A DNA stretch of 64,000 bases, from positions 21,304 to 85,303 of the forward strand of contig NZ_FNFP01000008.1 of NCBI RefSeq assembly GCF_900100845.1, in the 5' to 3' direction. This document shows, in pieces, positions 9,084-18,960 of the stretch. Every line of letters starts with the position of its first letter. Position 1 is the stretch's first letter. This stretch comes from Natronincola ferrireducens (GTDB taxonomy: Bacteria > Bacillota > Clostridia > Peptostreptococcales > Natronincolaceae). The position numbers and the translations under genes were made by a program. The notes under the pieces were generated by a model. That model worked only from the letters and a program-made list of their open reading frames with translations, was not told the DNA's origin and did not search any database.

Positions 9084-10841
9084 TTATAACACTCTTGTTT
9101 TTCCACTGTAAATTAACCCTGTATTGGCATCTACCGTTACAATGTCTCCATTTTTTAGCTTCCTAGTAGCGTTGTCAGCACCAACTACCGTTGGCTTTCC
9201 AAGGTTTAATCCTACAATGGCTGCGTGACTGGTAAGTCCTCCTTCTTCTGTTACCACAGCTCCAGCTTTTTGCATAAGGGGCATTAGATGTTTATCGCTA
9301 AACTGTGTAACTAAGATATCTCCTTCCTCTATTTGAGTAGCTTCATCTATAGCGGCATCTACGATAACTACTTTCCCAGTAGCAGCCTTCTTGCCAATAC
9401 CAGTTCCACTTAATAGGATATCTCCAACAATATGGGCTTTAATTAAATTGGTAGTTCCCGCTACCCCAACAGGAACACCAGCAGTAATTACTACCAATTC
9501 ACCCCTATGAATCAACCCTTGTCCTAATGCCCTTTGAACAGAAATATCAATAATATCGTCTGTTGATTGAAGTTCTTCAGTCAGTATAGAATAAATCCCC
9601 CACATTAGACTTAATCTTCTTGTTACCCTTTCAGATGTGGTAGCAGCAATAATTGGTGCTTTGGGACGGAACTTTGAAACCATTCTAGCCGTGTAGCCTG
9701 ATGAAGTAGCAGTAATGATAGCCGATGCCTGTAAATCCATAGCAGTAACACATGTAGCATTACTAATAGCATCGGTAATCGTCATTTCTTTTTCAATGGC
9801 TTTGTTTCTAAGTAACCTTCTATAATCTATGGATGCTTCAGTTCTTCTAGCAATATTGGTCATAGTTTTTACAGCTTCAACAGGATATTTGCCAGCGGCG
9901 GTTTCTCCCGATAGCATAATGGCATCTGTACCATCTAAAATAGCATTAGCCACATCGGTTACCTCTGCTCTAGTGGGCCTAGGATTTCTCATCATAGAAT
10001 CCAACATTTGTGTAGCTGTAATAACAGGCTTTCCTACTTTATTGCATTTTTTAATCATCATCTTTTGTACTAAGGGGATTTCTTCAGTAGGGATTTCTAC
10101 ACCTAAATCTCCTCTAGCCACCATGATTCCATCGGAAACCTCTATAATCTCATCTAGGTTATCTACTCCCTCTTGATTTTCAATTTTAGAAATAATTTGA
10201 ATATGTTCCGCCCTGTTATCTTCTAATATTTTCCTAATAGCCAACACATCTTCAGCCTTTCTAACAAAGGATGCTGCAATAAAATCAATGTCCTGATGAA
10301 TACCAAACTTAATATCCGCCTCATCCTTTTCAGTAATAGCTGGAAGATTAATTTTGACTCCGGGAACATTTACCCCCTTATGATTTTTTACTACCCCTGC
10401 ATTCTCAACAACACACTCGATGTCTGTATCATTAAAGATCCTTCGTACCCTTAATCCAATTAAACCGTCATCTATTAAAATAGTGTCCCCTACTTTTATA
10501 TCTTTGGCTAATCCTTCGTAGCTCACACTACAAATAGTGTTATCTCCTAAAACTTCTCTAGTGGTAATTGTAAAGGTTTGACCCTCCTCCAAATATACTT
10601 CTGGATCTTTAAATTTTCCTGTTCTTATTTCAGGGCCCTTGGTATCTAAAAGAATAGCTACAGGTACATTAATGGCTGTTCTTATTTTCTTGATAGTTTC
10701 TATTCTTTTACCGTGTTCTTCATGGTTTCCATGAGAAAAGTTTAATCTTGCAACATTTAATCCATTTTCCACTAATTCCTGAAAGATTTCAGGGTTTTCA
10801 CTGGCTGGGCCTAAGGTACATACTATTTTAGTTTTTTTCAT
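9084..10841 (-). CDS. pyk: Pyruvate kinase with C-terminal PEP-utilising domain
   Basis: Converts phosphoenolpyruvate and ADP to pyruvate and ATP. The 585 residues hold the usual barrel with KIVCTLGPAS at the start, SKIENQEGV, MVARGDLGVEIP and KPVITATQMLDSM. An extra domain from about residue 475 carries TSHAAIVG, whose His in related enzymes is the phosphohistidine of PEP synthase/EI. This long form is usual in Bacilli and Clostridia. It starts 15 bases after pfkA. Confidence 0.96.
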   Translation of the reverse strand: MKKTKIVCTLGPASENPEIFQELVENGLNVARLNFSHGNHEEHGKRIETIKKIRTAINVPVAILLDTKGPEIRTGKFKDPEVYLEEGQTFTITTREVLGDNTICSVSYEGLAKDIKVGDTILIDDGLIGLRVRRIFNDTDIECVVENAGVVKNHKGVNVPGVKINLPAITEKDEADIKFGIHQDIDFIAASFVRKAEDVLAIRKILEDNRAEHIQIISKIENQEGVDNLDEIIEVSDGIMVARGDLGVEIPTEEIPLVQKMMIKKCNKVGKPVITATQMLDSMMRNPRPTRAEVTDVANAILDGTDAIMLSGETAAGKYPVEAVKTMTNIARRTEASIDYRRLLRNKAIEKEMTITDAISNATCVTAMDLQASAIITATSSGYTARMVSKFRPKAPIIAATTSERVTRRLSLMWGIYSILTEELQSTDDIIDISVQRALGQGLIHRGELVVITAGVPVGVAGTTNLIKAHIVGDILLSGTGIGKKAATGKVVIVDAAIDEATQIEEGDILVTQFSDKHLMPLMQKAGAVVTEEGGLTSHAAIVGLNLGKPTVVGADNATRKLKNGDIVTVDANTGLIYSGKTRVL

Positions 10842-10856
10842 AATTTTCTTCCTCCC

Positions 10857-11831
<975 letters not shown>

Positions 11832-11840
11832 TCATCCTAC

Positions 11841-11880
11841 GGGGACTGATTTTGTCCCACGGAACAAATATTGTCCCATT
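11841..11880. repeat. Small GGGAC/GTCCC palindromic intergenic repeat
   Basis: GGGGACTGATTTTGTCCC at 11841-11858 forms a small hairpin. A second related unit, GGAACAAATATTGTCCC, follows at 11861-11877. The look is that of a short dispersed intergenic repeat rather than a terminator, since no T-run follows. It lies between the DUF2007-like gene and pfkA. Confidence 0.5.
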
Positions 11881-11919
11881 AGTTTTTATTTCAAAATACA
11901 TACCAGGCCTATAGATTAA

Positions 11920-12111
11920 CTATAGGGCCTGATGTAATAAAATCGTATGGGCTTCCTCCACTTCAGATCTAGGAACCAGTACTTCGCATGTTCCATTTTC
12001 ATTGTTTTTGCTAATTGGTTTTATTTTCACTAAGAAGCCTTCTTTTACTAATATTTTTTCAATATATTCCGCGTCTTCTTTAGTATTTGTCATGTATACA
12101 ACTGTCCACAT
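11920..12111 (-). CDS. Small DUF2007-like protein
   Basis: Predicted cytoplasmic protein of 63 residues starting at MWTVVYM. AAGGAGG lies ahead of this ATG, which is why I prefer it to the ATG 27 bases upstream. The pattern MWTVVYMTNTKEDAEYIEKILVKEG and the later EVLVPRSEVEEAH resemble DUF2007 proteins (putative signal-transducing, ferredoxin-like fold). Function is unknown. It lies between dnaE and pfkA in the same direction. Confidence 0.6.
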   Translation of the reverse strand: MWTVVYMTNTKEDAEYIEKILVKEGFLVKIKPISKNNENGTCEVLVPRSEVEEAHTILLHQAL

Positions 12112-12237
12112 TTTATTTAAGGCCTCCTTTATCATCATTATCCTTCAGCAATATTGTTTTTATGCACAATTTCTTATTATCAATTATATATAATTTATCA
12201 CCTATTTTCAAATGTATTTGATAGATACTTGCAAATT

Positions 12238-15200
12238 TTATTTAATCCCCTTTTTTACTTTTACAGCTTCTTCACCAAAAATACTGATTAACTCCTTGAT
12301 TAACTCCTCACTTAATTTTACCCATAGGTCTCTATCAGCCCTCAGAGTTTTATGATCCTTTTCTATATAAACATAGACTGGAACATTACCATGGTATTTT
12401 TTAAAAATATGTTTTGCTTTTTTTACTAGAACGATATCTTCTTCATCTTTGATTTTAACATATAATTTGTTGGTTTCCATCTTTATAAGGGGTTTTATTT
12501 TATTGGTTAAAAGCTTTGGTTTTTCTTCATCCTTCAAATTTAATGTTCCTTCCATAAGAAGAAAATTACCTTCTTGTAATAAATGATCATGATTATCAAA
12601 TATTTTAGGAAAAACAATGCACTCCATAGTACCAAATAAATCCTCTAACGTGATAAAAGCCATCAGTTGATTATTTCTAGTGGTTTTTGTCGTCTTTTCT
12701 AAAATCATTCCACCAATTCTTACCTGTTGTCCATCCTTATATTCACTTTCTTCAGGATTTTCCATGATTTCTATAAAATCATGACTATTAGCAGTTGTCA
12801 AACACTTTAACTCCTGTTGAAATTCCAACAAGGGATGCCCACTAATGTAAAGACCTAATACATCCTTTTCCATGTTCAATTTTATTTTATCGGTAAACTC
12901 CTTGATATTAGGTAGAGGATCTGTTTTGAAGGATGTATTGGAATCTCCTGTCATATCAAAAATCCCAATCTGTCCCTGTATATTTCTTCTCTTATCTTGA
13001 TTGACGCTATCCAATATTCTTTCATATACCGCCATTAGCTGAGCCCGTAGGATATTTAAATTGTCGAAGGCTCCACATTTTATTAAGCTTTCCACTGCTC
13101 TTTTATTTAAATCCTTAGCATCCACCTTTTGACAGAAGTCTGTAAAACTTGTAAACCTGCCTTTTTCTCCTCGGGTTTTCACCATAATCTCAATCATACT
13201 CACACCTACATTTTTTACAGCCGCCAATCCAAATCTTATTTTCTTTCCCTCTACTGTAAAGGTGCCAAAGCTTTTGTTAATATCTGGGGGGAGAATGTCT
13301 ATTCCCATACGTTTGCAATCCTGAATATATTGGGCTACCTTTGAAGTATTTCCCATAACACTGGTAATCAAGGCTGCCATAAATTCCACAGGATAATGGG
13401 CTTTTAAATAGGCTGTCTGATAACCTAAAACTGCATAGGAGGCACCATGGCTTTTATTGAAGGCATAGTTGGCAAAATCAATCATATCATCATATATTTT
13501 ATTACCAATATCTTCTGGCACACCATTTCTTATACATCCCTGGATCTCTATATTCCCCTCATCATCTTCCTTACCATAAATGAAGTATTGTCTTTCTTCC
13601 TCCATCACATCCATTTTCTTTTTACTCATTGCCCGACGTACTAAATCACTTCTTCCGTAACTATATCCAGCCAATTCCCTTACAATCTGCATGACCTGCT
13701 CCTGATATATAAGACAGCCATAGGTAACCTCTAGGATAGGCTTCAGCTTTTCATGTAAATATTCTATTTTTGAAGGATCATTTTTATAGGCGATATATTT
13801 AGGTATGGAGTCCATTGGGCCTGGACGAAATAGAGAAATACCGGCAATAATATCTTCAATGGAGGTAGGTTTTAAATCCTTCATAAATTGTATCATGCCA
13901 GCACTTTCCAACTGGAATAACCCCAAAGTATCTCCTCTGCTAATGAGCTGATATACCTTTTTATCATCATAACTGCAATTTGAAAAATCAATTTTTATAC
14001 CATGATTTTCTTCAATAAGCTTCTTAGCATCTTTTATCACTGTTAAAGTTCTAAGGCCGAGAAAATCCATTTTCAATAAACCTAATTCCTCTAGAGTTCC
14101 CATGGGGAATTGAGTGGTTACACTGTTATCATGCATATATAAAGGTACATATTCATCCAACGCCTTTTTAGAAATCACAACACCGGCAGCGTGGGTAGAA
14201 GCGTGTCGGGGCATACCCTCTAGCTTTTTTGCCATTTCTATTAAATACTGGGCTTCTTGATCCTCATCATATAGCTTCTTTAGTTGGGGATTGATTTGGA
14301 GGGCTTTATTGATGGTCATGCCTATGGCAAAGGGAACCTCCTTAGCAATCCTATCTACTACGTTATAGGGTAAATTCACTACCCTCCCTACATCTCTAAT
14401 GGCAGCCCTTGCCGCCATCGTTCCAAAGGTAATAATTTGTGCTACCTTTTCCTCACCGTACTTTCTTTTTACATATTCAATAACCTCTTCACGGCGCTCA
14501 TAACAAAAATCTATGTCAATGTCTGGCATAGATACCCTTTCAGGATTTAAAAACCGTTCAAAAATAAGATTATATTTAATAGAGTCAACATCAGTTATCT
14601 CCAATGTGTAGGCAACAATACTTCCAGCAGCACTTCCCCGCCCAGGACCTACTGGTATATTATGGTTTTTAGCATATTGGATAAAGTCCCAAACGATAAG
14701 GAAGTATTCAGCATAGCCCATCTCCTCAATTACCCTTAACTCGTACTCTAGACGTTCTTCAATTTCTGGAGAGGGAGAACCATACCTCTTTTTTAACCCC
14801 TTGTAGCATTGTTCCCTGAAATACTGTTGAACATTGTACCCCTGTGGTGTATGATACTGGGGAAGATGTATTGTATTAAAGTCAAAATCTACATTGCACC
14901 TTTCAGCAATTTTAACTGTGTTTTCCAACGCCTCCTTGGCGTAGGGAAACAGTGCCTCCATTTCTTCAGTAGATTTTAGGTAAAATTCATCATTGGGAAA
15001 CTTCATTCTATCTTTATCTTCTAATATCTTACCTGTCTGGATACAAAGTAAAATATCATGGGCCTCTGCATCCTCCTTATTGATATAGTGAACATCATTG
15101 GTTGCCACTAAAGGTATTCCTGTTTCTTTACTGAGTCTCAGCAGTTGCTGGTTTACTTCTTTTTGTTCCTTTAAATGATGATCCTGTAGCTCTAGATAAA

Positions 15201-15738
15201 AATTATCTTCTCCATAAATTCCTCGTAGCCTAATTGCCAGTTCTTTGGCTTTTTCATAGCTTCCCTTCAACAAGTACTGTTGGATATCCCCTGCTAGACA
15301 AGAGCTTAGAACAATCAATCCCTTACTATATTTTTCAAGTTCATTATAATCTACCCTAGGTTTATAGTAAAAGCCATATAAATAGGATTTAGACACCAGT
15401 TTAATTAGGTTTTGATATCCCTCCATATCCTTTGCCAGCAAAACCAAATGACCTTGGTGTTTATCTCGGTTAGGATCCTTATCCTTCATGGTACGAGAAG
15501 CTGTATAGACCTCACACCCTATAATAGGTTTAATACCTTTTTTGATAGCTGCCTTATAAAAATCTATCACACCAAACATGCTGCCATGATCAGTAATAGC
15601 CAAGGCCTTCATGCCCAATTCCTTGATCCTATCCATAACCTTATCGATGGTTGTAAAACCATCTAATAGACTGTACTCTGTATGGACATGGAGATGAACA
15701 AAATCCCCAGCAAATCCCTCCTTAGATCCTTCTTTCAT
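12238..15738 (-). CDS. dnaE: DNA polymerase III alpha subunit DnaE
   Basis: Replicative polymerase of 1166 residues. The N-terminal PHP domain starts FVHLHVHTEYSLLDG and has LAITDHGSMFG. The palm carries MPDIDIDFCYERR (catalytic Asp residues). A helix-hairpin-helix and an OB fold follow (IGGMILEKT near residue 1015). In Gram-positives DnaE works beside PolC, especially in primer extension. Ribosome-binding site GAAAGGA. Its ATG overlaps the stop codon of a small upstream frame (ATGA), suggesting coupling. Confidence 0.96.
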   Translation of the reverse strand: MKEGSKEGFAGDFVHLHVHTEYSLLDGFTTIDKVMDRIKELGMKALAITDHGSMFGVIDFYKAAIKKGIKPIIGCEVYTASRTMKDKDPNRDKHQGHLVLLAKDMEGYQNLIKLVSKSYLYGFYYKPRVDYNELEKYSKGLIVLSSCLAGDIQQYLLKGSYEKAKELAIRLRGIYGEDNFYLELQDHHLKEQKEVNQQLLRLSKETGIPLVATNDVHYINKEDAEAHDILLCIQTGKILEDKDRMKFPNDEFYLKSTEEMEALFPYAKEALENTVKIAERCNVDFDFNTIHLPQYHTPQGYNVQQYFREQCYKGLKKRYGSPSPEIEERLEYELRVIEEMGYAEYFLIVWDFIQYAKNHNIPVGPGRGSAAGSIVAYTLEITDVDSIKYNLIFERFLNPERVSMPDIDIDFCYERREEVIEYVKRKYGEEKVAQIITFGTMAARAAIRDVGRVVNLPYNVVDRIAKEVPFAIGMTINKALQINPQLKKLYDEDQEAQYLIEMAKKLEGMPRHASTHAAGVVISKKALDEYVPLYMHDNSVTTQFPMGTLEELGLLKMDFLGLRTLTVIKDAKKLIEENHGIKIDFSNCSYDDKKVYQLISRGDTLGLFQLESAGMIQFMKDLKPTSIEDIIAGISLFRPGPMDSIPKYIAYKNDPSKIEYLHEKLKPILEVTYGCLIYQEQVMQIVRELAGYSYGRSDLVRRAMSKKKMDVMEEERQYFIYGKEDDEGNIEIQGCIRNGVPEDIGNKIYDDMIDFANYAFNKSHGASYAVLGYQTAYLKAHYPVEFMAALITSVMGNTSKVAQYIQDCKRMGIDILPPDINKSFGTFTVEGKKIRFGLAAVKNVGVSMIEIMVKTRGEKGRFTSFTDFCQKVDAKDLNKRAVESLIKCGAFDNLNILRAQLMAVYERILDSVNQDKRRNIQGQIGIFDMTGDSNTSFKTDPLPNIKEFTDKIKLNMEKDVLGLYISGHPLLEFQQELKCLTTANSHDFIEIMENPEESEYKDGQQVRIGGMILEKTTKTTRNNQLMAFITLEDLFGTMECIVFPKIFDNHDHLLQEGNFLLMEGTLNLKDEEKPKLLTNKIKPLIKMETNKLYVKIKDEEDIVLVKKAKHIFKKYHGNVPVYVYIEKDHKTLRADRDLWVKLSEELIKELISIFGEEAVKVKKGIK

Positions 15739-15956
15739 TTTTTATCACATCCTTTCTCTATATTAGCCATCTTATTTTGATAAACTAAATGTACCATATT
15801 CTCCTTGATATTGAAAGGGATTAGACCAGGAAAACCTTTCTTATACAGCAAAAGTCCTAAAGGGTATTCTAGTATTTTATAGGCTGTATACTTAGAAATT
15901 ACTTTAGGACTTACTTGATTTAATTTAACTGTTGTGATGCAAGCTATATATAGTCT
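15735..15956 (-). CDS. Unassigned small frame coupled to dnaE (possible gene remnant)
   Basis: Open frame of up to 73 codons between the nucleoside phosphorylase and dnaE. Its stop TGA overlaps the dnaE ATG as ATGA, the usual sign of coupling. The readable part includes YTAYKILEYPLGLLLYKKGF and LIPFNIKENMVHLVYQNKM, which looks protein-like. No ATG, GTG or TTG is found in its first 35 codons, and it overlaps the end of the phosphorylase gene. It is therefore either the 3' stub of a truncated gene or a gene using a rare start. I do not recognise the family. Confidence 0.4.
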   Translation of the reverse strand, partial: RLYIACITTVKLNQVSPKVISKYTAYKILEYPLGLLLYKKGFPGLIPFNIKENMVHLVYQNKMANIEKGCDKK

Positions 15957-16662
15957 CTAGGGCCAATAAAATCTCTCTTTTTTCTCCCTCTGCAGCAGCG
16001 GCTTCATTTTCAACATAATCATTTATGCCATCCTTAACATTTCCTTCATACTTAACGACATTGTTCAATATGCTGGCGGCATGTACCCCCCGCAGTTGAG
16101 CAAGGGTAAAGAGTGTAGCCGTCTCCATATCGGAAGCTATTACCTTCTTTGAATTCCAAAATGCCATAATCTCCTCTTCATTATCAATATAAAAGGAATC
16201 ATGACTTCGTATAATACCACAGTGATTTTTATATTTTAGACGGCTGCAGGTTTCTAAAATCCTATAGGTTAATTGAATATCCGCTACGGCAGGATAGTTT
16301 TCCAAAACATACATTTTGGAGGCGCCATCCTCTCTGACGGCTGCTGTGGCTATAATTAGATCCCCAATCTCAATATTCCACTGTATTGCTCCACCACTAC
16401 CTATTCGTATAAAATATTTAGCCCCACAGTCAATTAACTCTTCTACTGCAATAGCTGTAGAAGGACCTCCTATACCGGTAGAGGTAATGGTCACAGCAAC
16501 TCCTTTATAATAACCCTTTATGGTTCTAAACTCTCTATTAAAAGCTACTTCCTGACAGTCCTCTAGGTATGCCGCTGCCCTTACAACCCTCTGGGGATCC
16601 CCTGGTAAAATTACATATTTTCCTACATCATTAGCATCACACAGAATGTGAGGTTGCTTCAT
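15925..16662 (-). CDS. Nucleoside phosphorylase (uridine phosphorylase-like)
   Basis: Cleaves a nucleoside with phosphate to base and ribose 1-phosphate. The start at 16662 (MKQPHIL) has GGGAAGG ahead of it and gives 245 residues; a longer start would overlap the upstream gene. Motifs of the NP-I family are ILPGDPQRV (phosphate), TSTGIGGPSTAIAVEEL, RIGSGGAIQ, and DMETATLFTLAQ in place of EMEAA. The pattern is closest to uridine phosphorylase, but purine substrates are possible. Context is a nucleoside uptake operon. Confidence 0.82.
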   Translation of the reverse strand: MKQPHILCDANDVGKYVILPGDPQRVVRAAAYLEDCQEVAFNREFRTIKGYYKGVAVTITSTGIGGPSTAIAVEELIDCGAKYFIRIGSGGAIQWNIEIGDLIIATAAVREDGASKMYVLENYPAVADIQLTYRILETCSRLKYKNHCGIIRSHDSFYIDNEEEIMAFWNSKKVIASDMETATLFTLAQLRGVHAASILNNVVKYEGNVKDGINDYVENEAAAAEGEKREILLALETIYSLHHNS

Positions 16663-16678
16663 TTCATTCACCTTCCCA

Positions 16679-18013
16679 TTATTCAACATTTAACAATGCT
16701 TCTAATATTGCCTCCGATAAGCTTGGATGTATAATTAAATTTTGTTTGATTTCTTCACAGGTTACTCCTTTTTGTATTAAAAGCCCCATCAAACCTATAT
16801 ATTCCGATACATCCTGACCTACCATCCATAAACCTAGTACCTTATCATCTTCTGCTACCAATACTTTAACGAAGCCTTCCTTAATGTCTTTAGAAAATCC
16901 CCGCCAAGTATCTGCAAAATTATAATAGCCCTTCCTATAAGGGATCTTTTTTTCTATCAACTCCCACTCTTGAAAACCTACACCAGCAATTTCAGGTATG
17001 GTAAAAACAGCTCTAGGTAGTTCTTTATAATTCATGATTACATTTTTATTGTTTAAGATATTATCTGCTACAGCAATTCCCTGCTGTATTGCTACATGAG
17101 CCATACCCAATATGCCATTGATATCCCCTATTGCATAAATTGAGGTGATATTGGTTTTTAGGTTATTATCTACAACAATTTTATCCTTTTCTAAATGAAC
17201 TCCTAATTTTTCCATACCTTTAGGGAAGTTAGGTATTCTTCCCACCGTAACCAGTACCTTATCTCCTTTAATTTTTTCACCGTTATTTAAGGACACCACC
17301 TGCTTACCCTCTTCTTCTTGGATTGCTGTGGCCCTTAATCCTTTATATATTTTGATACCACGCTTTTTAAAGTAGGTTTCTAAAGGCTTTACTAAATCAT
17401 CATCGTTTCCCTCTAGGAGTTTTGTGGTTTTTTCCACTAAAACCACTTTTACACCAAGTTCAGCAAAAAGTGAAGCGAATTCACACCCCTCCACATTTCC
17501 ACCAATAATAATGATGGTTCCAGGTAACTTTTCTAAAGCAACAGCCTCTTTGTGGGTAATGATTGTCTGTTGATTTGCTTGAAGGTTTTCTAACCCCCAA
17601 GGCTTTGTTCCAGTGGCAATTACCACATATTTAGCCTTTATTGTGTTATTATCTATTTCATAAGTATTTTTATCAATAAAACTACCCTCGCCAAAGTATA
17701 CATCAATATTGGCTTTTAGAAGCTTCTTTTTCATCTTTTCTTCTATGACCAGCATTTCTTTTTCATAGTGTTGCAATCCTTCTTCTGGTATAAGTGGATA
17801 TCTATTATGACGATATGTTTTTCCATTTATGACAGATCGTAAATCATCTAATATATTTTTCACAGGTAAACAGCCCCATCGAAGACCTGTACCTCCTAGT
17901 TCTTCTTTTTCCACTAAGGCAACCCTCAGGCCACCTCTAGCACAGTGTAATCCGCAATAATAGCCAGCAGGACCTCCCCCAATTATTAATACATCGTATG
18001 TCTCCCTTTTCAT
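16679..18013 (-). CDS. FAD pyridine-nucleotide oxidoreductase lacking one redox Cys
   Basis: Flavoprotein of 444 residues of the dihydrolipoamide dehydrogenase/mercuric reductase class. FAD motif IIGGGPAGYYCG (10-21), NAD motif IIIGGNVEGCEFASLFAELG, second FAD motif YAIGDI, and the C-terminal dimer segment HPSLSEAI with the His-Glu pair. The active-site disulfide motif, normally GGTCxxxGC, reads GGTGLRWGC: position 43 is Gly and only Cys48 remains. It cannot use a classical dithiol cycle. It overlaps nupQ by 4 bases and lies just before the phosphorylase. Substrate unknown. Confidence 0.8.
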   Translation of the reverse strand: MKRETYDVLIIGGGPAGYYCGLHCARGGLRVALVEKEELGGTGLRWGCLPVKNILDDLRSVINGKTYRHNRYPLIPEEGLQHYEKEMLVIEEKMKKKLLKANIDVYFGEGSFIDKNTYEIDNNTIKAKYVVIATGTKPWGLENLQANQQTIITHKEAVALEKLPGTIIIIGGNVEGCEFASLFAELGVKVVLVEKTTKLLEGNDDDLVKPLETYFKKRGIKIYKGLRATAIQEEEGKQVVSLNNGEKIKGDKVLVTVGRIPNFPKGMEKLGVHLEKDKIVVDNNLKTNITSIYAIGDINGILGMAHVAIQQGIAVADNILNNKNVIMNYKELPRAVFTIPEIAGVGFQEWELIEKKIPYRKGYYNFADTWRGFSKDIKEGFVKVLVAEDDKVLGLWMVGQDVSEYIGLMGLLIQKGVTCEEIKQNLIIHPSLSEAILEALLNVE

Positions 18014-18960
18014 GGTTGCTGTAAAGCTCCTTCCTCTGCTTGTGTTTTTTTTCTTTTTGCTATATGTCTCTTGGTTACAATAAATAAGGCAATTACTGTT
18101 ACTAAGTAAGGAATCATTTGGGTAAATTGAGAAGGTATTCCTACTACCTGCAGCCTAATACCCAATGCATCAAAGAAACCAAACAACAAGGCCGCTCCAA
18201 AGGTTTTAATGGGATTAGAGGCTCCAAATATAATAGCCGCCAATGCAATAAAACCTCTATTGGCACTCATATTTTCAGTAAAGAGTGTTAAATATCCCAA
18301 TGAAAGATGGGCTCCTGCAAAACCACATAAAACACCGCAGGCAATGGAACTAATATACTTCATTTTCCTAGGGCTAACCCCATTAGTTTCTAAGGCTTCA
18401 GGATATTCTCCAGCAGCTCTAATCCACATACCATAAGGGGTTTTATATAAAAACAAATAAGCTATAATCACTAAAATCCAACTAATATATACAAAAATTG
18501 AATGATTATTAAACATAATATCTAACATTGGAATTCCTCGAAGGAAGGGAAAGTTCAATCTAGGTAATGGGATGATATCCGGGGATGAAAAGGCTCCCTT
18601 TACACCAAAAATACTTCTTAATAAAAAGATAGTTAGTCCACCCGCAAATATATTGATAGCTATCCCTATAATAAATTCATCGGATTTTAGTTCTATAACA
18701 AAGAAGCCAAATATAAGACCTATAATCATACCTACCACCACTGCCAGCATAACCCCCATAAATGAACTTGCAAAAAAGTAACTACCTACAACACCGAAGA
18801 AAGCCCCTAGAAGAATCATCCCCTCCATACCAATATTCAACATGCCAGCATGCATGGTTAATAATCCTCCTAATGCTGCTAAAATAAGAGGTGTGGCTGT
18901 TCTTATAGTATTCTGTATTAATGTGAGATTAAATACTTGTCCTAGCATTTTGCTTTTCAC
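18010..18960 (-). CDS. nupQ: Nucleoside ABC permease (NupQ/BmpD-like)
   Basis: Membrane permease of 316 residues with about eight to ten hydrophobic segments. It shows the sugar/nucleoside permease pattern TPLILAALGGLLTMHAGMLN and IGMEGMILLGAFFG near the N-terminus. Second permease of a BMP-family importer. Translation starts inside the end of the first permease gene (32-base overlap). An internal ATG at 18948 is another possible start. Confidence 0.85.
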   Translation of the reverse strand: MKSKMLGQVFNLTLIQNTIRTATPLILAALGGLLTMHAGMLNIGMEGMILLGAFFGVVGSYFFASSFMGVMLAVVVGMIIGLIFGFFVIELKSDEFIIGIAINIFAGGLTIFLLRSIFGVKGAFSSPDIIPLPRLNFPFLRGIPMLDIMFNNHSIFVYISWILVIIAYLFLYKTPYGMWIRAAGEYPEALETNGVSPRKMKYISSIACGVLCGFAGAHLSLGYLTLFTENMSANRGFIALAAIIFGASNPIKTFGAALLFGFFDALGIRLQVVGIPSQFTQMIPYLVTVIALFIVTKRHIAKRKKTQAEEGALQQP

